Shown here piece after piece: positions 24,220 to 36,044 of a stretch of 64,000 bases of DNA. The position numbers were made by a program, and so were the translations under genes. Source of the DNA: Apoda limacodes (taxonomy: Eukaryota > Arthropoda > Insecta > Lepidoptera > Limacodidae); NCBI GenBank assembly GCA_946406115.1, contig OX291540.1, positions 3,406,563 through 3,470,562 on the forward strand, given 5' to 3'. The number at the start of each line of letters is the position of its first letter. Positions within the stretch are counted from its first letter, which is position 1. The notes beneath the pieces were generated by a model. The model saw nothing but the letters and a program-made list of their open reading frames with translations. It did not search any database and had not been told where the DNA came from.

Positions 24220-24455
24220 ATGGCTAGCAGAAAGTGCAAACAAAGTTCTGACCGTTTTTGTTATGTTTGTGGACAGTTTATATTTTCAAAAAAGAGAAGA
24301 CCTATTGTAGATTCGTTAAAAACTGCATATCTTCATTATTTTGGATTTCCTGTTGCAAATCAAGATAAAAAGTGGGTGCCTCACGTGTTTTGCGAAAGCT
24401 GTAGAATCATCTTACTCCAGTGGTCATCAGGAGAAAAAGTTTACCTTCCATTTGG
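24220..24455 (+). pseudogene. repeat-associated zinc-binding domain, N-terminal fragment
   Basis: From the ATG at 24220: MASRKCKQSSDRFCYVCG, then FSKKRRPIVDSLKTAYLHYF, WVPHVFCESC and SSGEKVYLPFGT. The two CxxC pairs, the spacing, and the final LPF block match a domain found in many uncharacterised, repeat-linked arthropod proteins. It is cut at 24455/24456, where the BEL/Pao sequence begins in opposite orientation. The function of the family is not known to me. About 79 codons remain. Confidence 0.6.
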
Positions 24456-25995
24456 AACTTTGGCCCAGAAATCCATCTGCTAACAGTTTCTAAGCTTTCC
24501 GAATATGAACGTGTAGCATCATCAGCGATATTTAAAGCTGTCGGGATCCAACGCCACTCATTCAGATTGGTAAGCTCGTGAATCTCGGCCAATCTATGAG
24601 CTACAAAAGGTTTAAATGACCGTGCGTCATTACGTAGCCAACCTAGCACATTTTTTGAGTCATTCCAAAAAAATCGTCTTATCGGTTTATATTTATGAGC
24701 ACCACAGACAGTTGAACTTAGACGAGCTGCAATCAAGGCCGCTTGTCACTCCAAACGTGGTATGGATGTTGGTGATAATGAAGTTCCCGTGATTTACTAC
24801 AGATAAGTGAGAGTCTCACGTTTCCATTGGGATATAAATTACACCAAAAGGCAACAGCAGCAAAAGTATATTCACTTGAGTCACAGAAACGTGTAACTCA
24901 CATTCTATAGGTCTAGTTTCTACTAAATACCAACGTGGAATGCGTAAATTGGTAGCAGAAGTCATGTCGGATTGCCATTTCTTACACTTAGATCTTCAGG
25001 AAGCTCCTGATCCCAATCTACTCCGCGTCGCCAAATTTCTTGGAATATAATGCGTGCTCTAATGTATAGCGGAGCGAGTATTCCAAGCGGGTCAAAAACA
25101 CGCATCATACTCGATAAGGCAACGCGGTTTGTTAATTTCTTGGGCAAAGTGTCAAAACATTTTATATTGAAACCTAGAGTGTCTTTTGACGGATTCCATA
25201 TTAAGCCTAATGTTCGGACACTCTGAGGAAAATAACCCAAATCAACGTCATCAGGATTAGCAAGCCGAAGTTCAGGAGAAACATGTTCAAGGGCTTTTAA
25301 ATTATTAGTAACCCATCCACGAGTAATAAAATGAGCTTTTTTATTTACGTTAACAATGTTTCTCGCAAGAAGCGCAGCCTCCGAAACATCATCTGCCAAT
25401 AAAATCCATGTAAGTATTACTTATTATTGCGTGAGCCACATCTGGATAACGATTCTGATTTTCTAAAGCATTTTTATTCTTTAAATACAGCGCAGTAAAT
25501 GGACTAGACGTGGCTCCAAAAATCACAGAGGACATTCTATATGTCAATATCGGTAAATCAGGAAAATAGCGCCTTAGAAAACGCTGTGCATCTCTATCTT
25601 CGGGTATTATTTTAATCTGTGGGAAAGTCTCCTGGATATCGGCTATAAGACCAACTTTTCCTTCACGAAAGCGCAACAAAATATCAAGGAGAGGCTAAAA
25701 TAAATTAGGCCCTGTCAGCAGTAATGAATTTAAGCTAACTCCCTGGTATTTTGCATTTCATTTGAATTGGAAAACCTTAAAATGAGGAAGGTACCAAATC
25801 CTAGATGAAGTTTCGGAACCCTGACGATTAACACATCGTTCAGCATATCCTTTATCAATCATTGCATGAATTTGGTTACAATATAAATCAGTATAAACTT
25901 TGTTCTTAGCAAACTTTTTCTCAAAGCAAATAAATCTGGATAAAGCTAAACTGTTATTATTAGGAATGTTAAGAGTATCCTTTTTCCACAGTAGC
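24456..25995. repeat. left arm of 1540-bp inverted repeat (pairs with 28125-29664)
   Basis: Every paired position sums to 54120, so the arms have no net indel. One substitution was seen by eye (24534 versus 29586), which makes a TGA in the right copy where the left copy reads through. The spacer between the arms is 2129 bp. Confidence 0.95.
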
Positions 25996-26336
25996 TGACC
26001 ATCACTCAATCGATGTAATGTATTTTCAATAACTTTGATAGCGTATTCATCCGCCGTTGAATTTATATCTCTTTTGACAATACCTACTGAATCTTATTTA
26101 TAATAGTCTTTAATAATGTTCTCGATGTCGTCTATTTTATCTGTGGTTATGCTATGATTAACGAATTCAACAGGTGTCGTTCTACTATTAGAAAATTCAA
26201 AAACAACCCAGCCTAAAGCAGTTAGACATGCAACTGATCGAGATCGCAAACCCTTACGTATTTTCGTAGGAACACTAAGTTGCCAGTTATCAATTCCAAT
26301 AATAAGTTTAGGCTCTGCATTTGTATAGGATAAAAT
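24456..26336 (-). pseudogene. BEL/Pao RT and RNase H, copy L
   Basis: The minus-strand frames give PKLIIGIDNWQLSVP (26336 leftward), WKKDTLNIPNNNSLALSRF, LRFREGKVGLIADIQETF, YRMSSVIFGATSSPFTALYL, then the catalytic loop region NTYMDF, which departs from YxDD because of a frameshift there (25389), then ADDVSEAALLARNIVN and, near 24736-24456, the RNase H part FFWNDSKNVLGWL and ALNIADDATRS. Frameshifts occur at about 25395, 24960 and 24740. Confidence 0.85.
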
Positions 26337-26810
26337 TTAAGTCAGTTTGGATAAATGTTTTACATCACCAACAGATACTGATTGACATCTAATTCCCAAT
26401 CCTGACATGGACCGAGCTCCAACAAAATCGTAAGACTTAATGTCAAAGCGATCCTTTATCTTAAAATCCACGTACTCTAATTGAACAGTCTTAGACAACC
26501 CACCAACACAATTTACTTGTACAAAGCCTTTAGGACCTGAGAGCCCTTTTTTACTAGAAATCTCAGAGTCAATAAAGGTGCTTGAAGAACCATCGTCCAG
26601 TAAAGCGTAAGTATTTACTGATCCCTTTGGACCACTAACTGTGACTGCAATAATTTTCAAAAGAGTATTTAGGGAGTTTCGCGCAATTGAGTGGGCTACG
26701 GTCTCGTTAATGGGGTTGGTGTTGACCGAAGGATTAGAGTTAGTTTCCGTTTTTACGGGTAACTTTCCACTAGTTGACTCTGATTCTGTACTTAAATGAA
26801 TATTGTCCAC
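26337..26810 (-). pseudogene. BEL/Pao aspartic protease (DUF1758-like)
   Basis: 157 open codons with LLKIIAVTVSG followed by YALLDDGSSSTFID, the retropepsin-like active-site block of BEL/Pao elements, and later VGARSMSGLGIR. The frame is intact locally, but it stops at 26337 (TAA) within the polyprotein. Confidence 0.85.
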
Positions 26811-27544
26811 AATATCGTAAACATGCAGTCACTTATGATGCTTATACCTACAACCTACTACGCGGCATAAGTCTTTGGCATTACATGTTTTATACCGATG
26901 TGAACCTTTTTTCAAACATCTATTACATACTCTATGTTCACCAGTTCAGCCCAATTCCATCTATCCATGGAATTAAGATCGATAAATTTTTCACAACTAT
27001 CAATTGTATGATTTTGCCCACAGTAGAGACAGTTAACTTTTGGGTCATTAGACATAGATGTCGTACTCGAACTATGTGAAAAAGGGTTTTTGAAGGACTT
27101 GTGCAGATACTAACGGTACGGCGACAGCCTCGCGTGCTGGTCCGCGCAAAGCCATGTTAATTCGTGCAAGGTTTTCAGAGGGTGAGTAAAGCGACCGGGT
27201 ATCCTCGAAAGTTCGCTGAAATGAAAACCAATCCATTGGTTTTCCGTCAAACAAAGGAAGACGACTGTCTCCAAATCGATTTTTAAGAGAACTACTACTG
27301 GCTAACGATGTAATCGCTTTAGCTAACTGCGCTATGTCAGAATTCTGGCTACATTTTTATCCCCTATGTTTTGAAAGGAAGAATTGATGTCACCTGCGTT
27401 TTGTTGCATATACTGTGCAGCTTGCGAACCCACTAAATTACTAGCTGCTGGATAGTAGACAGACGTAGGAAGCGTTGAAGACGCTGTAATAAACGGCTGT
27501 GTCCCGACATTCGTAGTAAAGGTGCGTGCCTCCGTTTTACGCTG

Positions 27545-28100
27545 ATGCATATTGTTCTTTGTAGATATCCTAAATTGCTCACTCTTCCCCTTCTCTGCCT
27601 CCTAGTAGCGATCTTTAACGCTGCTATCGAACAATGCATCTTTCCTTCTCAATGGAAAGATGCAATTGTTATAGGCATCCATAAGCCAGGCAAAGCTCGT
27701 ACCGAGCCGTCCTCCTATCGCCCCATAAGTTTACTAAAGCCCCTTGGTAAACTCTACGAACGCCTCCTCCTCGCTCGCCTACGGAACGCTATAGTCTCCA
27801 GAGGCATTTTAATAGACGAGCAGTTCGGCTTCCGTGCCAAACACTCATGCGTCCATCAAGTCCTCCGCATCACGGAACATATTCTCACAGGCTTCCAACC
27901 AGTATTAGGTAAGGCCCGCCACACGGGCGCTGTCTTCTTCGATGTAGAGAAAGCTTTTGACAAAGTCTAGCAAAACGGTTTAATTTTTAAACTGTACAAC
28001 TTTCAGTTCTGTACACCAACGACATCCCTCAAACGATAGGTACTCAACTAGCCCTCTTTGCGGACGATACCGCTATCTATCCACCGATAGGCAAGTGAGT
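27545..28100 (+). pseudogene. Jockey-type non-LTR RT fragment in the spacer of the inverted repeat
   Basis: 27603-27970 encodes FNAAIEQCIFPSQWKDAIV, then YRPISLLKPLGKLYERLL, EQFGFRAKHSCVHQVLR and VFFDVEKAFDKV, i.e. RT fingers and the first catalytic Asp (FFDVEKAFD). After a deletion, 28015-28080 encodes YTNDIPQT and LFADDTAIYPP, the intact FADD box. The middle of the palm domain is missing. Flanked on both sides by BEL/Pao DNA. Confidence 0.9.
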
Positions 28101-28124
28101 CGAATCACTAAGAGACTCCAACCC

Positions 28125-29664
28125 GCTACTGTGGAAAAAGGATACTCTTAACATTCCTAATAATAACAGTTTAGCTTTATCCAGATTTATTTGCTTTGAG
28201 AAAAAGTTTGCTAAGAACAAAGTTTATACTGATTTATATTGTAACCAAATTCATGCAATGATTGATAAAGGATATGCTGAACGATGTGTTAATCGTCAGG
28301 GTTCCGAAACTTCATCTAGGATTTGGTACCTTCCTCATTTTAAGGTTTTCCAATTCAAATGAAATGCAAAATACCAGGGAGTTAGCTTAAATTCATTACT
28401 GCTGACAGGGCCTAATTTATTTTAGCCTCTCCTTGATATTTTGTTGCGCTTTCGTGAAGGAAAAGTTGGTCTTATAGCCGATATCCAGGAGACTTTCCCA
28501 CAGATTAAAATAATACCCGAAGATAGAGATGCACAGCGTTTTCTAAGGCGCTATTTTCCTGATTTACCGATATTGACATATAGAATGTCCTCTGTGATTT
28601 TTGGAGCCACGTCTAGTCCATTTACTGCGCTGTATTTAAAGAATAAAAATGCTTTAGAAAATCAGAATCGTTATCCAGATGTGGCTCACGCAATAATAAG
28701 TAATACTTACATGGATTTTATTGGCAGATGATGTTTCGGAGGCTGCGCTTCTTGCGAGAAACATTGTTAACGTAAATAAAAAAGCTCATTTTATTACTCG
28801 TGGATGGGTTACTAATAATTTAAAAGCCCTTGAACATGTTTCTCCTGAACTTCGGCTTGCTAATCCTGATGACGTTGATTTGGGTTATTTTCCTCAGAGT
28901 GTCCGAACATTAGGCTTAATATGGAATCCGTCAAAAGACACTCTAGGTTTCAATATAAAATGTTTTGACACTTTGCCCAAGAAATTAACAAACCGCGTTG
29001 CCTTATCGAGTATGATGCGTGTTTTTGACCCGCTTGGAATACTCGCTCCGCTATACATTAGAGCACGCATTATATTCCAAGAAATTTGGCGACGCGGAGT
29101 AGATTGGGATCAGGAGCTTCCTGAAGATCTAAGTGTAAGAAATGGCAATCCGACATGACTTCTGCTACCAATTTACGCATTCCACGTTGGTATTTAGTAG
29201 AAACTAGACCTATAGAATGTGAGTTACACGTTTCTGTGACTCAAGTGAATATACTTTTGCTGCTGTTGCCTTTTGGTGTAATTTATATCCCAATGGAAAC
29301 GTGAGACTCTCACTTATCTGTAGTAAATCACGGGAACTTCATTATCACCAACATCCATACCACGTTTGGAGTGACAAGCGGCCTTGATTGCAGCTCGTCT
29401 AAGTTCAACTGTCTGTGGTGCTCATAAATATAAACCGATAAGACGATTTTTTTGGAATGACTCAAAAAATGTGCTAGGTTGGCTACGTAATGACGCACGG
29501 TCATTTAAACCTTTTGTAGCTCATAGATTGGCCGAGATTCACGAGCTTACCAATCTGAATGAGTGGCGTTGGATCCCGACAGCTTGAAATATCGCTGATG
29601 ATGCTACACGTTCATATTCGGAAAGCTTAGAAACTGTTAGCAGATGGATTTCTGGGCCAAAGTT
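28125..29664. repeat. right arm of 1540-bp inverted repeat (pairs with 24456-25995)
   Basis: Near-identical reverse complement of the left arm. Past 29664 the right copy continues as normal BEL/Pao (tttatttttgccttcagat), whereas the left copy switches to the zinc-binding domain fragment. The junction shares gggccaaagtt. Confidence 0.95.
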
Positions 29665-31330
29665 TTTATTTTTGCCTTCAGATGAGTGGCCACTTGAAGT
29701 AAATGTAGAAGAGCTGAAACCAAGTTTAAAAAATAAACTTACAAATCTTTCACATCGCCATCATAGATCCACCAATTGTAGATCCCATTTGCCCCTATCC
29801 AACCAGATTTAGTAGTTGGTTACGGTTTTTGAGAGCTACAGCCCGAGCTATACATTACATTAGATTGTTAAAAGATCGCGTTCGTGCTAAGCGAAACTTA
29901 GCTTGTCCTCAAGTTTCTCAAGGACAGCATGATTTACGACGTGTACAAAGTGTCGGTGGTATTCGCACTCAGGTTATTCCTCTGTCTGCAGTAGATTTAT
30001 GTTTAGCTGAGACTCACATTTTGTTAAAAGTACAAATGAATGCCTTTGCTGAAGAATTCGCAGCTTTACGTTTGAGAGAACCTATGCCCCGTTGCAGCAA
30101 ATGCCGAAATGTGAAGTTTTGCTTGGAGATGACGGACTGATTCGTTTATGTGGACGCATCTCGGTAGCTACAGATATTTGCTTATCTACCAAATATCCAG
30201 TTGTTCTTGATGGCAAATACGACGCGGTAAAATTACTGATTGCACATTGCACCAACAGGCAGCTCATAGTAGTAATGAAATGGTGGTCAACGAATTAAGA
30301 CAAAAATATTGGATATTGAAGCTAAGAAGCTCTGTCAGATCTGTTGCCCACTCATGTCAATTTTGTCGTATACGAAAATCTGTCCCACTTCAACCATCGA
30401 TCGGAAACTTACCTGCTCCTAGGCTGGCACATCACTTTCGACCTTTTACATTTGTTGGCATTGACTACTTTGGTCCTGTACTAGTATCTATTGGTCGAAG
30501 AAACGAGAAACGTTACGTCGCCTTGTTCACTTGCTTAACGACAAGAGCTGTGCACTTGGAAGTTGTTCATAGTTTAACTGCTGAAGCAGCAATAATGTGC
30601 ATACGGCGATTTATTTCGTGAAGGGGAACTCCAACGGAAATTTTGAGTAACAACGGCACAGCATTTGTTGGTGCAGCTTAACAATTATAAGACTTTTTGA
30701 CACATCTAGGAAGGAATTCACTGGAAATTTATACCACCATCTGCCCCATCGATGGGAGGGGCTTGGGAGAGGCTTGTCAAATCCGTTAAGACTGCGTTAA
30801 AAGTTACGTTGGCGGAGAGATGTCCAACAGAAGAAGTTTTCCTGACTTTACTGGCGGAAGCGGAAGCTCTTGTGAATTTCAGACCTTTGACCCATGTACT
30901 AGTATAGTATTATATAATCTGTGACCCATGTTTCAACATCCAAATTATCCTGAAGCCTTAACACCCTTTCATTTTCTTCTGGGGTCGTCATCAAATGCCG
31001 TCGTCTCCACAGACCTTGAAGATAGAGATCTACATAGCCACAGCAATTGGAAGAAAGCTTTACGTCTCTCAGACTATTTTTGGCGTAAGTGGGTTATCGT
31101 ATACCTTCCGAGTTTAGTTCCAAGATGAAATGAGGGCGATAAAGGATGCAACCTTTCTGTTGGAGATTTAGTTATGGTAGCGGATGGCTCTTGGCCACAG
31201 GGTCGTGTTACAGCAGTATTCCCTGGTTATGATGGGGTAGTCCGAGTAGCAGAGGTATCAACAAAAGGTGGAGTCCTTCGCCGTCCCTCAAAAAAGCTGG
31301 TGCGACTACCACATTCTCCTGTATAGCTCC
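29665..31330 (+). pseudogene. BEL/Pao integrase, broken
   Basis: Zinc-binding HHCC region HQQAAHSSNEMVV...CQFCRI (30247-30370), then the catalytic core: FVGIDYFGPV (first Asp), TRAVHLEVVHSL, and SNNGTAF (about 30645), where the normal SDNGT has lost its Asp. Next comes GGAWERLVKSVKTALK with the Glu kept (about 30750), and finally a DUF5641-like tail VGDLVMVADGSWPQG to RRPSKKLVRLPHSP (31155-31325). Several stops and shifts. Confidence 0.88.
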
Positions 31331-31610
31331 TTTTGGCAGGAGGATTTTCCTTTTTTAAAAAAGAGGAGCATGCGAAGAACTGGCCACATTGTGATGGACC
31401 TTTTCTTCACGTTTAAAGAAGTTTGTATATATTTAAATTTGTAAATAGTTCTTAACGTCAATGTCAGTTGCTTGTGGTTGATATAACTTTTACCTGTGCT
31501 ATTTTTCCTATCTTTTTGTTAATTTACTTGAAATTCTCTTTTGCTCATTACAATTCTATTGGTTACCTTGCGAATGTGGTTTTATTTATACAGTTCACAG
31601 CTCTGGTCTG
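31331..31610 (+). other. probable remnant of BEL/Pao 3' LTR
   Basis: Follows the DUF5641-like stop codon and a purine tract. AT-rich, with no second LTR in the window to compare, so this rests on position alone. Confidence 0.3.
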
Positions 31611-32265
31611 CTACATATATATATAATGTATATACAATAATCTGACGTGGTCTTTTGGAGAAACTTTTGGGTAGTGACGGAGGCTTTGTGTCCCAGGCCC
31701 CTTGTACTCTGGGTTTTGATGGTAATTTTTTAAAGCTTCATCCATGCACGCGTCCTTACAGTTTGTAGCCGTTGGGACTTTCAGGATATTACCTGCAAGA
31801 TCACACGTGCTATGTATTGAAGTTAAAAAAGCCGGTAATGCGATATTTAAAATTTTGCGGATACCCAAGCCACCGTACCTTATCGGTAGAGAAGCTTGGG
31901 TCCATGCCTGCTCGCTATGGCTTATGTTAATTACAAGTTCAATTTGAGGTTTTAACAATAGGTTGATAGGATGTACTATAAATTGGGGAATTTCCAAATA
32001 GGGCTGCAGCGCAGCAAATAAGTAAATTTGGGAACGAGCAGGCAGAATTTTAGGATAAACAAAGCCGAGTGACTACTAATTTTGTCTAGGCGGTCGGAAA
32101 GATCATTGAATTTTGAAACCGAATCATCCAAAAGGCGAAGGATGGCCTCGTCAAAGATTGGAGCCCCGAGGAGGTGTAAGCTTTGGTTTGAATTTTGATG
32201 TCGGCTAACGTTGTTAAAATTTTGATAAATTTGGTCGGAATTTATTTACTTTTTCTTTGTAAATC
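31611..32265 (-). pseudogene. non-LTR retrotransposon C-terminal fragment
   Basis: On the minus strand: LLGAPIFDEAILRLLDD and SALFILKFCLLVPKFTYLLR (32200-32020), then in the frame from 31997 HSEQAWTQASLPIRYGGLGI and RKILNIALPAFLTSIHS. The W-x-Q-A-S-L-P-x-x-x-G-G-L-G-I-R block marks a LINE lineage with a characteristic post-RT region. One clear frameshift near 31990. The 5' RT part is absent. Confidence 0.75.
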
Positions 32266-32973
32266 TTATTTTACGGCCGTACCATTCTTTTCTCGAAGCC
32301 ATTCGGAATTCAACCCCCTTGTAACTTCGTCGTGGAAAAAACTAGAAGCCTAAATTTTCAGCCACCAAGAGGGCATTATACATAGCTAGGTATATTTTCA
32401 AATTAGTTATATTAAATTTGAACCAGTACCGAACTGAACTGACTGAGGTACTTCTAGCAGACCCACAAACTCCAAATTTTGAACACAGTTATTGTTTTGA
32501 CTGACATTCTGAACTTTTAGTTCCGTTATATAGATACTAGCTTATTCCGGCCACTTCGTCTGCGTAAACTTTTTTAAAAAACAGCTTTTGACTGTTTACT
32601 GTTTTACATACAATAACATCGGAATTCTCATACACATTTTCATCCTCTATTTTGCCGTCTAGAGAATAATTTTTCAAAAACGGTGAATCACGTGAATCTT
32701 AATTTTTAACGTTTAAGCCAAGTTTTAGCCATTTCCATGCAAACTGCCAACCCATATTTTACCCCTTAGGGGATTAATTTCCAAAAATCCCTTCTAGGGC
32801 ACACTTACGTCTTTTAAGGAACGTTTGTGCAAAATGTCATGCTTCTAGACACACCGGTTTCAGCTGTTCATTGATCGATTTGTCAGTCAGCAAGTCTGTT
32901 ATTTTATATAAATGTAGCTGAACCGGCGAACGTTGTTTCTTTTTTTAAAACAACCCAATAGGGTTGTACTTAT
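32266..32973. repeat. degenerate dispersed repeats
   Basis: Contains accccttaggggattaatttc and related words that recur at about 33665 and 33815 (accccctaggggatgaat-type), plus ttgatcgatttgtcagtcag. This looks like an old interspersed repeat. No gene. Confidence 0.45.
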
Positions 32974-33285
32974 TCAGAAACCTTCCCCGGCGTGTGCATA
33001 ACAACTTACCAAAATTTCATTACAATCGGTTTATCCCTATTGCGCGAGTCCGACTCGCACTTGACCATTTTTTTTCTGTCTCAGAAACATTCCCCGGCGT
33101 GTGCATAAAAACTTACTAAAATTTCATTAGAATCGGTTTACCCTTATTACGCGAGTCCGACTCGCACTTGACCCTTTTTTTCTTTCTCAGAAACATTCCC
33201 CGGCGTGTGTATAACAACTTACCAAAATTTCATTACAATCGGTTTACCCTTATTGCGTGAATCCGACTCGCACTTCACCCTTTCA
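32974..33285. repeat. 106-107-bp tandem repeat, three copies
   Basis: Copies begin with tcagaaac at 32974, 33081 and 33187, each followed by ttccccggcgtgtg, aaaatttcatta, atcggttta and cgactcgcactt. The left arm of the giant palindrome begins inside the third copy (33215). Confidence 0.9.
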
Positions 33286-36044
33286 GTAAAACCATATCTT
33301 ATCGGATGCCTACGTCATAAAAAGAACACACTCTCCAAGTTTCAGGTCTCTACGATCAGCGGTTTAGGCTGTGCGTTGATCCGTCAGTCATTTAGGACAA
33401 AGCATCTTATATGTAGATGTGATAGGTAGAACAAGAAAACTTTAAGTATTATTGTACACAAAAAATCAAACACCTAAAAAACGCATAACCTATTTGAGCT
33501 TAGAAACACCTTAAATGAGATACTAATATAGTACGGTGATATTCGAGACATTCCAATTTTAAAGAGTATTGAATTTGTTTATGGTTTTAAGTAAGTTCAA
33601 CCTTTTTTGAATGAAATCGTATTGATATCAACTTCGAAGCAAATAACCGCCAACTAACTTTCTACCCCTTTTTAACCCCGCTAGGGGATGAATTTCAATA
33701 AAATACGAAACACGTCTTCCATCAATTCTGTTAAAAAAGGTTTATGCAAAATTTGAAGTAGATTGGACCAAGGAATCACGTTGTCCCATAGAAACTTTGC
33801 CCCCCTTTTTCACCCCCTTAGGGGTAGAATTCCGGAAAATCCTTTCTTATTGGATGCCTACGTCATTCAAGAACTCACACTCCAAGTTTCAGGTCTCTAC
33901 GATCAGCGGTTTAGGATGTGCATTCAATCATTCAGGACAAAGCCTTTTATATGTATAGATACAAACTGAATATGTTAGTTACCCTATAAATAAATACGAG
34001 TAAGTAAATTTGTAATCTGGCGAGCGCACTGGTTCATGATGTGCCTGCCAGTATGTTCGCGGTTTTCGTCTGAAATTCCGTTAGTTTGGACAATTTTAGG
34101 GTGTATATTATATAGTATATACGTTGTACCTAGGTACCTACTTGAACTTCTTTAACTTATCACAAGTAGGTAGGTACTTACGCTTGCCAATTTCGTCTAT
34201 CTATAATTTCGCTTAATACTATTGGTTTGATGATTGAATGTCTTAATAGTTTGTTTACTGATATAGTCAATCAAATAAGAAAATAAAGAAACTTTGGTTA
34301 CTAGAGTTTTAAATTATCGGACATATTCATTACAACTTCCCGTTAAGGCCCCTCTTCCAGCCCACTAGCGCCGCCATTAGATATCCTCAATTTTCTCTTC
34401 GTAAAAAACGAATTTCTAAAATCCAAATGTCGCAAACATAAAGCTTGTGATAAGCTATTTTAAGAAGGTTTTATATTCTTTCTAAATAATATCTGTGAGT
34501 TGTAGTTGGCATTTCTGCTAAAAGTGGCCGTTCTTATCAGAAATGCTAACTGCAACTCACAGATATTATGTAGAAACTACATTAAACTTTCTAAAAATAG
34601 CTTATGACCAGCTTTATATTTGCGACATTTGGATTTTAGAAATTCTATTTCTACGAAGAGTAAATTGAGGATATCTAATGGCGGCGCTAGTTAGCTGCTA
34701 TATGCGCCTTAAGCATATCATAAGTCCCCATCGATACCTGTTGCGCTCGCGACGTCATCTTGGAAAAAAGGTACCTTTTTTAGTTTTTTGCTTATATCGC
34801 GGCAATAATTGTTAATACGGAAAAATCGTGTATTTAAAAACTGTTACTTGTTATTTCCTTTAAAAAATCTAAGGTATATAATTTATGTATCTCCAATAAT
34901 TTAGCTCCGACATTGAAAAGTAAAATGTTTATATTTGTTTACAAGTTTTATTCTCCAAAATCGTTCAAATATCTATATTTAGAAAAACTTTTTCCGTGAC
35001 AAGGCCTAGAGAAAGAAAGACCGACAGAGATAGTGAGAAATTGAGAGAGAAAGAGAAGTGGACTAACTTGCATATCACTATCATTAGTGTGAAAGTAGCT
35101 ATTACTGTATCTTGCATTTTACAATTTATTTTATGCAAATTAATGATATATATGAGAATTTATGTCTGCCTGTTACCTTTTCACGCGTTATTGGCATAAG
35201 TTGTATGGCGGGTGCATTCAGTCAAACTTCCAGATCTTCGCAACCTGCATCTCATCACGGAGTTGCCTTACAGCTAACTCAACTATTTTAACATTGGTAA
35301 GATTTGATCAGCAATGAAAAAAAAAACAAAATGGTGGAAAAACAGGATGGCTGCATTACAAAAATCACTATAATATTTCTGTGCTTTATGTTTGTTCGTC
35401 TTTAACTTTTTTTCTAAGCCCCATTCTAAATTTGTAGTACAATAAAAACTGAACACTGACCAAATTGTCCAGTAGCAAAGGCCATTAAATAAAAGAATAA
35501 AATGCACAAGAAAGTAAGTAAGTATGTTGTATGTAGCAAATAGCGCAACCTCGAGCCAAAAAGGTTTACAACTTCCGAGCTGCTTTGCTTTTTGTTTAGT
35601 TTGTGGTAAATATAGGTGAGAGAAACATATTAATAAAAAAACAAGTCACGAGTTCACTTTTCAAAATTGTTAAAGGGTTATTACGATCGTCTGAGAAAAA
35701 AAAAACGGTTTGCACTCCGGGAGTGCCGGCAGTACTTACTGTAAACTTGAATATTAACTAATTTATTTTTTCCTATACTAGCTATTTACTTCCCATCACT
35801 TCGTATCCATATTTATTTATTATTAATAATGTTTGTTTATTTACTTTTTTGACGTAGTATATTTGACATCTCAATCTATCATAAAATTAAAATCCCATAT
35901 CCAACCTCCCTGTATTACTCATAATCGCCGTATACTAAAAATAAAAACTAGTTCCGTCTTACGAATTTTCGTTCAGGTCACATGTCCTGACGCGAGTTTC
36001 AGTTTTTAACCATCACAAAAAAAGTGCACAACGCCGCTAAAGAA
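33215..36044. repeat. left arm (about 2.83 kb) of giant palindrome
   Basis: Mirror image of 36744-39495. Paired coordinates sum to 72710 in the outer part and about 72788 in the inner part. The change comes from an 81-base length difference (the left arm carries extra sequence at about 35270-35400) and a small 4-base one. At least two substitutions were seen (near 33584/39126 and near 35718/37070). It includes a self-complementary MITE and dispersed repeat sequence. No protein-coding family recognised; the identical open frames in both arms have no motif. Confidence 0.95.
34364..34691. mobile_element. fold-back MITE nested in left arm
   Basis: 328 bp, itself palindromic: actagcgccgccattagata at the left end, tatctaatggcggcgctagt at the right end, with an inner stem aatatctgtgagttg. 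The ends are nearly perfect over 60 bases or more. A mirror copy sits at 38019-38346. Confidence 0.9.

Larger units (their letters stand above)
24456..27560 (-). mobile_element. BEL/Pao retrotransposon copy L (minus strand), 3'-truncated
   Basis: Reading leftward from 27560: gag (with KTEARTFTTNVGTQPF, then FDGKPMDWFSFQRTFEDT of DUF1759), zinc knuckle CLYCGQNHTIDSC (C-x2-C-x4-H-x4-C) near 27030, protease, RT and RNase H. It stops at 24456 inside the RNase H region; integrase and 3' LTR are missing. 24456-25995 is mirrored in copy R. The gag end abuts a Jockey RT piece near 27545. Confidence 0.9.
28125..31330 (+). mobile_element. BEL/Pao retrotransposon copy R (plus strand), 5'-truncated
   Basis: Starts inside the RT exactly where copy L begins to mirror it and runs through RNase H, integrase and the C-terminal DUF5641-like domain to a stop near 31326, followed by a purine-rich tract (ggcaggaggat) that could be the polypurine tract. 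Stops and frameshifts throughout. Confidence 0.9.

Noticed and set aside
24080..24310. Upstream frame overlapping the zinc-binding domain start
   Set aside because: It is in a different frame from the recognisable domain, which has its own ATG at 24220.
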